A stretch of 64,000 nt of DNA, taken from the NCBI GenBank assembly GCA_039566865.1, contig CM076947.1:4409501-4473500 (forward strand), written 5' to 3'. Each line of letters begins with the position of its first letter. Positions within the stretch are counted from its first letter, which is position 1. Both the position numbers and the translations under genes were made by a program. The notes below the pieces were generated by a model. It did no database searches and had not been told where the DNA came from. It worked only from the letters and a program-made list of their open reading frames with translations. This stretch comes from Aurelia coerulea (lineage: Eukaryota; Cnidaria; Scyphozoa; Semaeostomeae; Ulmaridae). Below are positions 22,701-34,112 of this stretch, piece after piece.

Positions 22701-24174
22701 CGCAACGTTAGCACTGTTATCCTTGCGCATCTTTAGCTTCTCAATAACTCTTTTAGCATTCCTGTGCTCTTGCTGCTGCTCTGTGCTGCTGTCTAGGATT
22801 TTCTTAGTTCTTGGGGAGGACTTTGCACTTTCAACAATTGATGACACAATTCTTGCTCGTCTTCCTGGCGAAGCAACATTTTGAACAAATTCTTTGGTTT
22901 TTTTCAAGCCTTTTCTCTGTGAATTTGTCAAGCTCTTCTTTTTACCAAATGGGAGTTGTACTACCATGATTTTTTCTTTTTGCCTTTTTCTGAATTCTCT
23001 TACCCTCGGTGTCGAGTAGTCGTTCTTCTCAATAGTTGTTGGGTTGCTGTCAGCCTTCTTGCTTTTTCTGACGCGGTCTTTTACCTTGATAGCCTGTTTC
23101 TTTTGGCGTGACATATTGGCTCTTGACCTCTGTTTATTTAATCTGTTTCTCAACTTAAGCTCTGAGAGCTCTTCCTCTGTCATTCCATCTTTCTTTTTTC
23201 TTTTCCGAAGACGATCTTTCTCCCTCTCATTTTCTCGATTTTTTTCCCGCCACTTTTCCATTTTCTCTTTGCTTGTTTTCCCCATTCTGCAGTCTCTTTA
23301 AAACAGAAATGGCAGTAGGCCATTTTTTTGTTTCTATGGTAACTCCAAGATGAAAAGGAGGCCATAGACAAATAAATCATAATCATCATTTATATATGCA
23401 GCCCATTCAGTATCTCAGGTTTTAAGGGCTATCAAAAGTTAAAATCCTAAAATAAGTAATATCTGCCTTGACAATGTCACTGATTTTGAACATTTCTCCA
23501 GAAAAAAGGAGACTATTTCAATGTCCTCTGTCTCTATTACATGGATCTTTTTCATTCCTGCCCAGACATTTGAATATATCTTGTAACTTAAGACAGATTT
23601 GTCTACTTGGTCCTAACGGTCACGGAATGACGGAAAACATCAAATGCGGAAAACTTAATTTTTTATAAAGAATATCCTTTTCTTCAAGTTCAGAACATTG
23701 TTTAAGTTGAATTCAATGGTAAAGTAGCTAATCTAAACAAAAAATTCACAGAAGATACAACAATATTTGACTACCAATTGAATATAATTGACTGTTGTAG
23801 TTTGTATCTGTTATCTATTGTCCGGAAAACAATTGAAAAATAGTGGGAAACAAGCATAAGGAGGCATATTGTATGGTTTCTATGCCTATCCACAGTGATT
23901 AAAAGTAGATAAAGCTGTTCATATTAAGTAACAAATTTAGTTAACATGTTGTATGCTGCACCATGAAACATGGAAATTGTAGCACATTTTGCACTCAATA
24001 TCAAATTTCAACCTTACGTAACTTAAAAATCTTGTATCATTAAGCCCTAGAACTTTAAAAGTAAGTTTTTTTAGATATCCACCAAGCAGGTGAGCAGGAA
24101 ATCAGCCATAAATGAAAACTTCTGAAAATGACCCTTTTTGGCACAAAGTGTTGACCATTAAAATGAGAATACCC
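19722..24174. mobile_element. 4.45-kb Sola-like DNA transposon
   Basis: The terminal inverted repeats GGGTATTCTCATTTTATTGG (left) and its complement (right) pair over 26 bp with one mismatch. A perfect 4-bp duplication AAGT flanks it (19718-19721 and 24175-24178). A 4-bp duplication is a feature of the Sola superfamily; the assignment is otherwise inference. Subterminal motifs TTCCGTCATTCCGTGACC occur twice at the left (20299-20316, 20464-20481) and once inverted at the right (23618-23635). One large minus-strand frame fills the middle. Confidence 0.7.
20559..23285 (-). CDS. 908-residue transposase-like protein of the Sola-like element
   Basis: A single uninterrupted frame from ATG 23285 (MGKTSKEKMEKWREKN) to a stop at 20559. 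The first 200 residues are very basic with coiled-coil-like Lys/Arg/Glu repeats, suitable for DNA binding. A Cys-rich stretch lies mid-protein (CCCTHH, CIERDCKECG, CSLECRRNKDDC). Next come DFSENYTCLVPDEVQSLHW, then EFNDGCAAQFKSIKSF and ESSHGKGPSDGVGGVIK. Acidic residues in these three blocks are plausible RNase H-fold catalytic positions. I recall related multi-copy proteins in arthropods, molluscs and cnidarians with SDGAASQYKN and SHGKxxCDGxGG motifs. The C-terminus has an acidic run (DEDSDDEMCDE). The open frame and intact ends suggest a recently active copy. Confidence 0.65.
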   Translation of the reverse strand: MGKTSKEKMEKWREKNRENEREKDRLRKRKKKDGMTEEELSELKLRNRLNKQRSRANMSRQKKQAIKVKDRVRKSKKADSNPTTIEKNDYSTPRVREFRKRQKEKIMVVQLPFGKKKSLTNSQRKGLKKTKEFVQNVASPGRRARIVSSIVESAKSSPRTKKILDSSTEQQQEHRNAKRVIEKLKMRKDNSANVAKRLIVGTVASGTPLSSLRSSSANLGVSFRTLKRALFDLESIDNLQFITHMSRKRDSFVLTDSTRKLVLDFYEEVGRECPYRKSAVTVNGEKRHVLFLEKTLTEYFNLFKSLNPDVRIGQTSFEKLRPKNVKLKSQAKRQVCCCTHHVNADYLRTKLNDLLRINEQAVIKDNETLVSNTLCNSDSIACIERDCKECGVDNLDSLKENIHYCSLECRRNKDDCLNHTITFLQFKSTSYTTNKGETKKKVALVSERITISQFFTSLKKAMQGFARHRFNHFHTKEMYKMAVEGLQEGQMIKVQDFSENYTCLVPDEVQSLHWTQTQATLFPAVTFRKGDSGKLLEDHLVFISDDLEHDCAFVELVNAKIHSYYQQAGVEIVRDIEFNDGCAAQFKSIKSFGLFSKRSMHTDRVYFESSHGKGPSDGVGGVIKSLVATAVCSQKVIIRDAKEFFDFLSDRCCIENEIGASDSKHKIKTRKFFFLDKQDVKQHRDSLNELPYKTLKGTRKIHQITIHSSLKSHELAIRNYACLCESCAQINLDSSACDNSQMLQEYGQRKVVNLLRKAADEDSDDEMCDEVQDEKEEWQMSDAVNMIKKDDIVVIRSVDTFNPYYLVKAIDEAFELEEMFADDYGHTLPPDHSIVKGHYLEVQKRTKDGCLMFEDETKVVGISAFCIAGISPPLTRSTGTRKRRPITLYEVSPEINDILLGLVTGYNI

Positions 24175-25768
24175 AAGTGTAAAACGCAGGTTTGCAGGTT
24201 GGTAAGCAGAGAAGCAAAATAAAAGATCTTTTCGACCAAGATGGAATCCACATTGCAAAGAAGTTGCTACATCCTCTTGATCATGCAAATATAATTTTGC
24301 ATTTAGGTCCAAATCACATGGCTCATATGTCACATTTAAAGCGGGTCACAGAATTATTCAAAGAATCAGAGCATAGTTTACGGAAAACGGTTATAGAGAG
24401 AAGAGATAGGCAAAATTTTGAATCTGTTCAGCGCATTTGCTTTCAGAAAGTTTGAGACTGTCTTGACATGGGGATACAAGCATGGGGGGCACAAGGGGAT
24501 ACCTCTTTTTTATTAGTAGCTATCTCAACCTTTACTTCAACGAATTTATAACTTTGAAGGAAAAGGTAATGTTAAGGTAATGAAGGCAAGCTTTGGAGAA
24601 ATTATGTCTCGCAGTCAGGGACTTTGTCTCTTGAAGGAAATTTCTTGATGAGAGAATGCTACATTGACTGTCTCCTTTTCTGTCATGAATGCATTATTCT
24701 TATATCATTTCTTTGAGACAACCACCCGGACTTGGAATGTCGCCGGGACAAAACTGGGTCAGATTGCGTTGAAGATTTCTTCTCTATGAATGGTTCATGG
24801 GTCGTAAACAAACATACGTATTCATTCGCAGACATGTTCCAAAATATTGGCTCGATGCAACTTTTGGAGGAAATTTGTGCTATACCTGATGGTCCATGAC
24901 CATCACGACGTGCAGGGTATGCAGGTTCTTGTCATAATTCTTGTTCTTGTTCTTGGTCAATTGAATTTGGCTAAAATGATGCAGATGGAGTCTTTAACTG
25001 GAGTGCGGCCCATATCAAAAATTTGAACAATGTCCTAAGTATGGTTATTGTTTTGACTGAAATGATGAAATAGTTCTATACTGTATGATCGAAGCCTCCA
25101 TAAAACCAGTCCATCCCACCAGAGTCAGAGATGTATTAAACAATATCTAAAAAGAGCTCTGGCAAATTGTAGCTGTACATAGGTACAATTTTCAACATAA
25201 AGCAGATGGCTCCACAGGAAGCCCACATTACAGTTAATTCAAAAAATGTTTCAAAAATATTTCATTCAAAAGAAAAGGCCTTCCCTTTCGTCACTATAGC
25301 GTGTGTTGTTTTCTTACGCCTTTCCAGTTTGTTATTTGTGAAATAAATACAGCACATTTTGAGAGAGCACAGGGAAACCAGGGAGTCAAAAGGAAAAATG
25401 GAAGAACGAGAGAGAAGAAAGAGACAAGGACTGAAACTTTCTCAGGCCCGATGTCACAGCAATCGTTTTGTTTTCGCTTGGTTTCCAACTTCCAGTGTCT
25501 AAATCCTTCAGATAAGTCTCAGAAATCAAAGTCCAAGCCTCATACAACATACCTGATGGGTTTATTTGGAGAAGGCAACCACTTATCACCAAGAAACTGC
25601 AGCAAATCATAAACTGCTTTGGACAGCGATCGTTTCACCATAAGTGTGGAATTTTCATCTGGTCCACTTCAAAGGAAGCCAACACTTCCAACGGCTTTCT
25701 GATTTAGATACCCCCCTATCAACAATACTAACAATTTGAAAAAGACGGGGGGGGGAGGGGGTTATTTT
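24175..25768. pseudogene. Decayed plus-strand coding region of a transposon-type family
   Basis: An open stretch at 24192-24452 encodes KIKDLFDQDGIHIAKKLLHP and ends RRDRQNFESVQRICFQKV and a stop. Another at about 24765-24890 reads VVNKHTYSFADMFQNIGSMQ. I recall similar phrases in multi-copy cnidarian proteins, but no domain can be named. No splice model is convincing. The first bases (GTGTAAAACGCAGG, 24177-24190) resemble the ends of the inverted-repeat element at 25769. Past 24900 I see only scattered short frames. Confidence 0.35.
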
Positions 25769-26908
25769 GGCTTGTGTAAAACGCAGGTCATACAGGTTAA
25801 GAAAAGGTGGGTTAAATTGTGCGGGTCAAAACTAGAGGCCATGGGCATACTGGCTTACTGATACACAGCCTACTGATGTTTTAACCCTAATCCGCATGGG
25901 GGGGGGGGGGGTGGATTCCACCCCCCCTCAAGGTTTTATTTGCCGCATTTTTAAACGACATTTGCTATGTCCCCCAGCCTCCCTGACTATTACTAATTAC
26001 CCACATTTTGGTGGACAAATTTTTCAACAATAGGACTCACATGTCACATTACATGCCCATATTTGGAAGGAGGTAGCGGCAAAATATTTTTTTTCAATGA
26101 TTTCAATGGAATTTTTTGATTGAATTATGAAGTATTATACAGGGTGTCCCAAAATATTGTGCTCTGTTTGCGTGAATATTTCGACAAAACGGCAAAAGAT
26201 TCTTACCAAACGTTTGCATGATGGTGCTCTTCAGATGTTCAATTAAAGTTTGCAACCATCCCCATAAAAATCCGTTGAAAAATGATGGAGCTATGACCTT
26301 CAGGAGACCAAATTTGCCCGATCACTGAAACCAGCGGTCGGCCATTTTGTCTTACTATTTTGCAGCGATAAATAGCTTTATGGAATGAAAATGAAACAGC
26401 AGCCTCCAATTTCATAGCTCTCGTGAAAATTCCGATAATCCTCGGAGAGTTCCACTATTTCTGACCTCACAGAAATTATTTCTTACCTCACGTGAAGATA
26501 CTTATCACTGCAAAATAGTAAGGCAAAATGGCCGACTGCTGGTTTCAGTCGTCAGGCAAATTTGGTTGCATTTAGTGAAAGGTTCTTTAAGCATTTCGTG
26601 ACTTTTGTTTTACCATACCACAACACAGCAGAAATATGCGCATTGCCATCTCAGACAAAATGTAAGATAGTCATAAATTTTTAATTATTTTGGCAACGCA
26701 TTTTTGTTTGAAACACCCAGCAATTTGTTACCAAAAACTCAAGGGCTCCTGTCTTTCAATCCAACCAACGGCCAAACGAATGCTTTCCGCGAACCCCTTG
26801 TGCAAACAGTGGATGGCCTAAAGCCAGTGTGCCCATGACCACCATTTTGAACCCCCATGATTTAACCCGCGTTTTCTTAACCTGCATGACCTGCGTTTTA
26901 CACAAGCC
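25769..26908. mobile_element. 1.14-kb inverted-repeat element with nested fragments
   Basis: The ends GGCTTGTGTAAAACGCAGG and the complementary CCTGCGTTTTACACAAGCC pair, and pairing continues through about 90 bp (TTAACCCGC, GCCCATG). No target duplication is seen. Inside are a G-run motif beginning TTAACCCTAA (25882), a mariner-like end CAGGGTGTCCC at 26140, and a smaller hairpin between about 26308 and 26571 (GGTCGGCCATTTTG against CAAAATGGCCGAC). Confidence 0.65.
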
Positions 26909-27124
26909 GTACCAAAAGCGCTGGTGAGATAACTGGGAAAGCTAGAATTTTCTAGGACTCTCCAGTTTCCCTAACCTTTTCATCAAAACAAATTTCAAGC
27001 TGGGAATTCTGTTTCCCAGGAAGCTGGGGAAGCTGGGAATCAGTACCCAAAGAGCTGGGAAATGTTCCCAAAAATTCCATTATATTCCATTATATTCTAT
27101 TTCCCAGCTGTCCTACGAATTTGG
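26909..27124. other. Short spacer
   Basis: Contains TTCCATTATA-type short repeats at about 27075-27100 and repeated AGCTGGGAA phrases. No gene. Confidence 0.4.
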
Positions 27125-29194
27125 CCAGGTCCATAACGCGGAACCCGCGAAACTCGCGGAATTTTTGTTCCGCGAAGTTAAGTTCCGCGTTTTGTTCTTG
27201 CAGTATGGGGCCGAAAACCAAAACGCGGAACTGGCGGAATATTTCTTCCGCGAAGCTAATTTCCGCGCTTTGTCCTCGCAGTATAGGGCCAAAAACCAAA
27301 ACGCGGAACTCGCGGAATTTCATCTATAAGGCCTGCTCTTCCTCCACTTGCCTACAAAAAAGTTTACTTGCATTTTATCACTTTTAATCAACTTTTATTC
27401 GACTGTTCTTCCCATGCCAAGAGATTTGCAGCATTTTCTTAAGCAGCTACTTTCGCGTACGTTACTACGCCGTCAGCCAAATCTGCTACGAAAATGAGTC
27501 AAAAATGGTCCGTTTAATTTCCCTCTTTATGCAAAATCCATTGCAAATCTCAAAAACATACAGGTGAATTCAATAAGTCAACTCTCTTCTGGCAAATTGA
27601 AATCGAAACAAGCTGACTTTCTCACAGGATTGAAGGCATATAAATTGAGATGAAATTTTCCACTTCGGCTCCAAGCGATAGGAGGTAGGCCATTTGTTGT
27701 CATTTGCAAATGCCGTATTGCTTTGGTCTTGGACTCAATACTCGATACTTTGATCACCTGGAGCTGTGGGAGAGCTTCGAGGATAAGGATCGCGTTTCAC
27801 ACGAGGCAAAGAAATGTACATTGTGAGCATACGCACGTGAAATGTTAAAAATGCTATTCTTGTCCATTCCCCCTCTTCCTGACCCCAATCCACTTGACAA
27901 TATCTCGTAGGACTAGCTTTTGCTGGACATAATCCAATACTCTCGACAATCCTAGTCGAGGGGATTGGGGTCAGGAAGTCCACTAAAAAAAATCCATTAA
28001 AATTGATATAGCGCAGGTAAAATTCTTTGTAGGCAAGGGGAGGAAGAATAAGCCTTTTAGATGAAATTCCGCTAGTTCCGCGTTTTGGTTTTCGGCCCCA
28101 TACTGCCAGGACAAAACGCGGAACTCGACTTCGCGGAACAAAAGTTCCGCGAGTTCCGCGTTTTGGTTTTTGGCCCTATGCTGTGAAAACAAAACGCGGA
28201 ACTTGATTTCGCGGAACTTGTCTGTCAACATAAGAAACTCTTTTTACGTTGATTTTGGTCGATTAAACCAAAGTTTCTTTCCTTTATATAGAACTGGGAT
28301 GGGATACAACTAAGTAGCGATGTAGTTTTGCTGTTCAGCTGAGCGACAAACAATGTTTCGCAGACCTCTGTTTTTATTGGGCACAAATAATCCAATACTC
28401 TCGACAATCCTAGTCAAGGGGATTGGGGTCAGGAAGTGGGGGAATGGACAAGAATAGCATTTTTAACATTTCGTGTGCGTATGCTCACAATGTACATTTA
28501 TTTGCCTCATGTGACAAGCGATCCTTATCCTCGAAGCTCTCCCACAGCTCCAGGTGACCAAAGTATTGAGTATCGAGTCCAAGACCAAAGCAATACGGCA
28601 TTTGCAAATGACAACAAATGGCCTACCTACAAATCTCCTATCGCTTGGAGCCGAAGTGGAAAATTTCATCTCAATTCATATGCCTTCAATCCTGAGAGAA
28701 AGTCAGTTTGTTTCGATTTCAATTTGCCAGAAGAGAGTTGAATTATTGAATTCACCTGTATGTTTTTGAGATTTGCAATGGATTTTGCAGAAAGAGGGAA
28801 ATTAAACGGACCATTTTTGACTCATTTTTGAAGCAGATTTGGCTGACGGCGTAGTAACATACGTGAAAGTAGCTGCTTAAGAAAATGCTACAAATCTCTT
28901 GGCATGGGAAGAACAGTCGATTAAAAGTTGATTAAAAGTGATAAAATGCAAGTAAACTTCTTTGTAGGCAAGTGGAGGAAGAGCAGGCCTTATAGATGAA
29001 ATTCCGCGAGTTCCGTGTTTTGGTTTTTGGCCCTATACCGCGAGGACAAAGCGCGGAACTTAGCTTTGCGGAAGAAAAATTCCGTCAGTTCCGCGTTTTG
29101 GTTTTCGGTCCCATACTGCGAGAACAAAACGCGGAACTCAACTTCGCGGAACAAAAATTCCGCGAGTTCCGCGGGTTCCGCGTTATGGACCTGG
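27125..29194. mobile_element. Foldback element with minisatellite arms, 2.07 kb
   Basis: Two arms of about 760 bp (27125-27885 and 28434-29194) are near-perfect inverted copies. The outer 180 bp of each is built from about 60-bp units rich in TTCCGCG (phrases such as AACGCGGAACT and GGTTTTCGGCCCC). The ends are CCAGGTCC and GGACCTGG, flanked by a 13-bp direct repeat CCTACGAATTTGG at 27112-27124 and 29195-29207. The centre (about 27890-28430) repeats the TTCCGCG units again and carries a duplicated GATTGGGGTCAGGAAGT phrase. No convincing protein is encoded. Confidence 0.8.
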
Positions 29195-29207
29195 CCTACG
29201 AATTTGG

Positions 29208-30383
29208 CTCTTTTCCCCACCTTTTTTTATTCTAGGAATCCTTGAAAGCTAGGGAATTTTGCCCAGAAACTACCCAGAAAACAGTTGATTTAACTGTACA
29301 GTGTCAAAATATTGTTGAGTGTGATAGGAAACTTAAACACTGCAAATTACAAGAGCTTCTTTGCTTTTTAAATTCATGTAGGGTTGTTTCTTAACTTTCA
29401 AAATCTTGAGCCTTTTGTTCTTATAAGCTGTTTCTTATAAAAAATATGTGTATGTTGCATACAGTTGAATCATACATTTCCCTTTTTATTTCTTCTTTGG
29501 AGAAGTCTAGAGTTCAACTTACAACCATCAATCACAACTGAACAATGTCAAAAACGTTAAAAAAACATATGTTTTACTTTCTTGTCAAATATATTTGGTT
29601 GCCAAAGTCCATGGGGTTCATTGTCCTGATGATGATAAACCTGCAACGAATTGAGGAAAAGTCAATTTTGCACCTGGCACAGTTTGGAAATCACAACCTT
29701 GAATTACAGTACTTGCTAGTATTTGATGATATTTCAAAAGTCCTCTGACATTGAAAGTACTAAGAAATGTCCCACAGAGGAGTGGAAGTTCTAAACTCAA
29801 AAGCAGAGTGCTGCGCTGTCTCTCTTATGTTTGCTAGCCTCAATTTCTATGAACTGCCACATCAATGCTAATTTGATAAAGGTAGGATCTTTTTGTCAGA
29901 AAATTGAAATATGACAAGACTCTTTCACAAATATTTTGCAATTATCCAGGGCAACCATCACATGGGTCTAGAGCAATAAATTTCTGCCCCCTTTTACATG
30001 AAGCCCTGACGTGCATATTCATTTAGATGTGTTAATTGGAGCCAATCAATTTGATGTAAGGTTTTGACAAAAGATTCAGTATCATAGACTGACTTGATAC
30101 AGATTTTTGCTAGTGTGAAGACATGTATTATACCATGTATTACACATCCATATATAGAGAAGTTAGCTATATGGATAATAGATATGCGCAGTAATCATGT
30201 TCATGATGAGAAATTTGGTAACTGTCAAATATGCATATTTTGTATAATCTGAATGTTTCTTATAACTAATTCTGATATTGATTACTCAGAGTTTCTTCAT
30301 GTTCATTACCTGTAGGCCTAGTATGCCCTTGCGAACATTTCAAAATAAAGCTTTTTTGTCTTCAGATCGGATGAAGACATCTG
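29208..30383. other. Stretch without a supported gene
   Basis: AT-rich. A fragment with GTTTCTTATAAAAA (about 29425-29445) matches the MITE family present at 60361, 62330 and 32757. Nothing else is recognised. Confidence 0.4.
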
Positions 30384-30570
30384 GGGTGAGTGGCCGAGCG
30401 GCTTAATCAGTTACCGTTAGGAGACTGAAGTTAAGCTCGGTCGAGTGAGGTCAAACTCCGGATGGGTGACCTTGGAGGCTTGACTTCGTAACTCACCTCG
30501 CCGTCCTTTGGAAGGGACGTTAAACTAGGGGTCCCGTGCCTGCCCACTCAAAACAAATTACTGAAAAAAA
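30384..30570 (+). mobile_element. Second copy of the tRNA/5S-chimeric SINE, internally deleted
   Basis: It starts GGGTGAGTGGCCGAGCGG and continues with GTTAAGCTCGGTCGAGTG, GGATGGGTGACC and AAGGGACGTTAAACTAGG, matching the copy at 10536-10789 in opposite orientation. About 55 bp before the tail are missing, but both copies end CCCACT...AAATTACT. No clear target duplication. Confidence 0.8.
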
Positions 30571-32199
30571 TGTGCCTATAGTAGAGGCCTATCTTCATGT
30601 GATTCCATCACAAAAATATGGTCAAATGGGCCTAAGCAATGGCTCAAAAAGTCAATTTTTGAATTGCAAAAAAACGATACTTTGCAAATTTTCCCAAAGA
30701 ATGGAAGTGCAGACCACCAATCACTGATATATTCATTTTGCAAATTTACCAGTCTGCTTTTGGGGCAGGGTAGGAATTTTTTTTTTATAACAGAAAGGCA
30801 GATATGTTCTGGGCATGGTGTCAAAGCATTAAAATTGTAGACAACAAATTTGTGTATGGCATGTTTTTGCGAGATGACGAGGGGCAATGACGAAATGGAA
30901 ATCGACATCTAGCATATTTCACCATTCTCTGGACGTGTGCACTTGACTTTAAATTGCAACAGATTAAAATCGTGCATGTTTGACGTCAAAGTAGCCATTC
31001 TGTAGAAATTTCTCCCGGTCGTCACTTGCACGAACTAAGACAATTTTTGGCAAACTTTGCACATTTTCCTGGGAAACTCACCTGGTGCGCCATGTTTCTT
31101 GCATTCTGTAATTTCACTCCACCAAGACTTTTTTTGGGGCAGAGGCCAGTTTTTCTGCAAAAGAGTTTTTTCTGATACGATTTTTTGTGTCAAATTCCCG
31201 TCATTTCTTGGGTTCTTCCTTGACATAAAAATGCATCTTCTCGGACGAATTTTGGCACTGCAAGACAGCTTTGCTGTCGTTTGGGGCCTGCCTTGTCGCT
31301 CCAAATGTTTTCATGACGTGAAATGGCCGCCGCCCATGAGATCGGGGCATCAACTGCGCAGCCGTAGCTTTCAGGCGCAGACACCATCTTGCACAAGACG
31401 GGAAGGAAGAGCGTCTCCGGTCAGCCTCGTTTTGCATTTTATATCTATGTTTTCAGAGGGTATTCCCTTCTTGAATAAAACCATTAGATTTTACACATTT
31501 TTCTAATTATCAAGCCTAACTTGCTTGAAAGGGGGTACACAACATGTTGAGGGTATGCTGTTCAATGGGCTTAAGTTGAGGTGCACCTGGGTTTTAGTTT
31601 CCAAACATCCACAACAATCCCATTAATTTCCTGCTTTTCTAAGAAATTATAGAGATGCATTCATACATGACTTTTTTCAGTGATTTTGCTGAAGGCAGAG
31701 AGGTATGTCTGTAAATTAGACAAATTTAATGCATTTATTGAATTGCAAATTTGACCGACAGGTAAATGACAAATATTTCCATTTGTATGTAGATTTAAAT
31801 TGACAATTGTGTGAAGAAAATTCCATGATAAGTTTAATCATAATTCATAACTGAAGATTGTGATAACTTAACTGGAATATCTAATTAGCTAATTATTAAC
31901 TTGTCATGGCTCAAGATGAAATATAGTTTTTGTTGTTTTTCGGGGACTTTCTTCCAGTCAAATTCATTACAGAGCTGCAATTTCACCAAAGATATTAGTA
32001 AGTCATGTACGAAAGACAGTATTCAATCACAGATGGTTGCAGCAAAAAGGGAAAAAAAACCAAATTCAAAAGATTGAAGATAAAGACAGAAATTAAACCC
32101 CATTCGATATCAGGTGGTCACGATTGCACTGCAAAAGTTGCTATGAACAGGTTAGAATCAACACAGTTTAAAACTACAGTTCTCAAAAGATAAACGTAC
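30571..32199. other. Stretch without a firmly supported gene; GC-richer island with a minus-strand frame
   Basis: At 31437-31201 a minus-strand ATG frame of 78 codons (MQNEADRRRSSFPSCARWC ... HFYVKEEPKK) lies in a locally GC-rich patch (about 31200-31440). This could be a first exon or a CpG-rich promoter region, but no donor is convincing and no family is recognised. The rest is AT-rich without features. Confidence 0.25.
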
Positions 32200-32410
32200 C
32201 ATTTGCACAGCTCCTTTTCTAATGGTTGTAGAGAGTTGATGGCATCTTCCATTTGATGATCGGACCATTTCGGTCTTGATTCAAACTCTTGAATTGTCAG
32301 TTTGTTGCATTCATTACCACGACGTTTGTTGAATATAACAATACGCGATGCTGTAGGCTCTGCCAAAAATCTCCATTCATGTAACGAAGGAGTCAACATC
32401 AACCTTCCCA
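32200..32410 (-). pseudogene. Exon fragment cut by a foldback element
   Basis: The minus-strand frame reads RIVIFNKRRGNECNKLTIQE and ends at donor ATG|gtacgt (32200/32199). I recall this phrase from multi-copy cnidarian proteins, possibly related to tyrosine recombinases, but cannot name the family. The frame is interrupted at its 5' side by the element starting at 32411. Confidence 0.35.
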
Positions 32411-33929
32411 CGGACGAACTTTTTTCCGGGTTTCAGGTTTCGGGTTCAGGTCTCGGGTTCAAGGTTTCGGGTTTAAGGTTTCGGGTTTAAGGTTTCGGGT
32501 TTAAGGTTTCGGGTTTAACCCTATTTGGACCGGGTTTTGATGTTTTTGAGCGGGGGGGGGGGGGGGGGGCGGCGTTTTTTGAGAGATACTACAAGAGATA
32601 TAACAATAAACTCATGCCAATTGTTCTTTTGACAATTAGCTTGAGTGAATTATTTTATATTTTTAGACTATGGTTAGTAATAAGGAGCCTTGCAAGCTCG
32701 GTCTGTACTTTTAAGACCTCGGGTTTTATATTTTCCTGTGCAACACAAAACCGGCTACACTTTTTTTTATAAGAAACTTGGATCAGCACTTAGTACTAAA
32801 AGTTTCTTAATTTCGCATGAAAATTTCGGTGTTTTAGTAGTAATTCTAGTAAAAGTTTATTAATTAGTTTCTTATTTTTTGGGCCTAAAATTGCGGTATT
32901 GTTCGAAGTTGAGCCTTCTTCTCCGACAAAGGGCTTCCTTTTTGCATTGACATTGTCATCAAGAAGAAGCCATGCACATCAAGGCAAAAATTTACCAATT
33001 TTGCAGCTAAAGGTCAAGAAAAGATTAAGGTACCTTTGTTAGAGAGATATAGAATAGGAGAGACATACAGAAATAAAATTTTAGAGTTTCTTATCTGTTC
33101 TTGAGCGTAGTACTAGAGTTTCTTAAATTTTTGGTCATCGTAGTACTAGTTTCTTATAAACCAGTTTCTTATAAAAAACGGGTAGTATGCGCATAGTACA
33201 ATATGTAGAAGAGGGGCTTATTTGAGAGTGGACGCTAGCAACGAGAAATCAGTTTACCAACCTCTCTAGTAGTAATGATAACTTTATTTAAAGGTGTGTT
33301 GAAGAAATTTGAAAAGTAGATTCGTTGACTGCAAAATAACAATGTCACTTTACAAGTTACATGGACAGAAAAATTGATTTTGAGATTACTATTAAGTTTA
33401 TTGCTGCTGCCTATTGCAGTTTGCTGCTTGGTTTTGTTACGTTAATGCCTGGGGGGGGTTCCACCATCCGGTCACACAGGGATTTGCATCAGTAGTTTAT
33501 TTTATCGAAAAGGTGTTTTGCGTCAACTGTAAAATCTTCGATCATAAACCCTTATCATTCTGGCGCATACACACCAGTGTGATCCGATAGTGAAGTCTCC
33601 CGTATTATTATCGTTTCAGTTCACGTTCGATTGCAAAGAAGATTATTTTCTGTTTCGTTCTTATAGTTTATTACTTGATGTTAAATGGTAAGAAAACAAG
33701 GTGGGTGTACATTCGTCACTTTTCTAGAGCTGCCAATTCCAAATGATTACAAATTCCAAGTAATTCCAATTCCAAGCAATTCCAAGCAATTCCAAGTAAT
33801 TACAAGTTGAAACCTTGAACCCGAAACCTTAAACCCGAAACCTTGAACCCGAGACCTTGAACCCGAAACCTTAAACCCGAAACCTTGAACCCGAGACCTG
33901 AACCCGAAACCCGGAAAAAAGTTCGTCCG
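32411..33929. mobile_element. Foldback element with 14-bp minisatellite arms
   Basis: The ends CGGACGAACTTTTTTCCGG and its complement pair. Each arm then consists of tandem TTTCGGGTTTAAGG / TTTCGGGTTCAAGG units (32427-32520 and 33810-33915, inverted). No target duplication is visible. Inside lie a G-run motif (TTAACCCTATTTGGACC at 32514, G18 at about 32553) and a copy of the GTTTCTTATAA MITE family (about 32757-33185). No coding capacity. Confidence 0.75.
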
Positions 33930-34069
33930 ATGTGCTCAGACGCAGGAAGAGAGAGGTGTTCTGTGCCAGGTCTGTTGTCGTTTAGTAAGTAGACACAAAC
34001 AAAATACAAGTCTTACTATCACATGGTTGTTGATTCAAAAAGAAAAATTGGCACATCTCATGTGAAACA

Positions 34070-34078
<9 letters not shown>

Positions 34079-34112
<34 letters not shown>

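Noticed and set aside
30384..30470. A genuine tRNA gene
   Set aside because: Only the A box fits a tRNA; the following part is 5S-like, no cloverleaf closes, and a second copy with a repeat tail exists.
32427..32520. GGGTTTAAGG repeats as an internal telomere tract
   Set aside because: The unit is 14 bp (TTTCGGGTTTAAGG), not TTAGGG, and appears inverted at 33810-33915 as the arms of a foldback element.
34079..34110. Poly(T) as a transcription terminator
   Set aside because: It lies between a target duplication and the 3' end of a minus-strand LINE, so it is the copied poly(A) tail.
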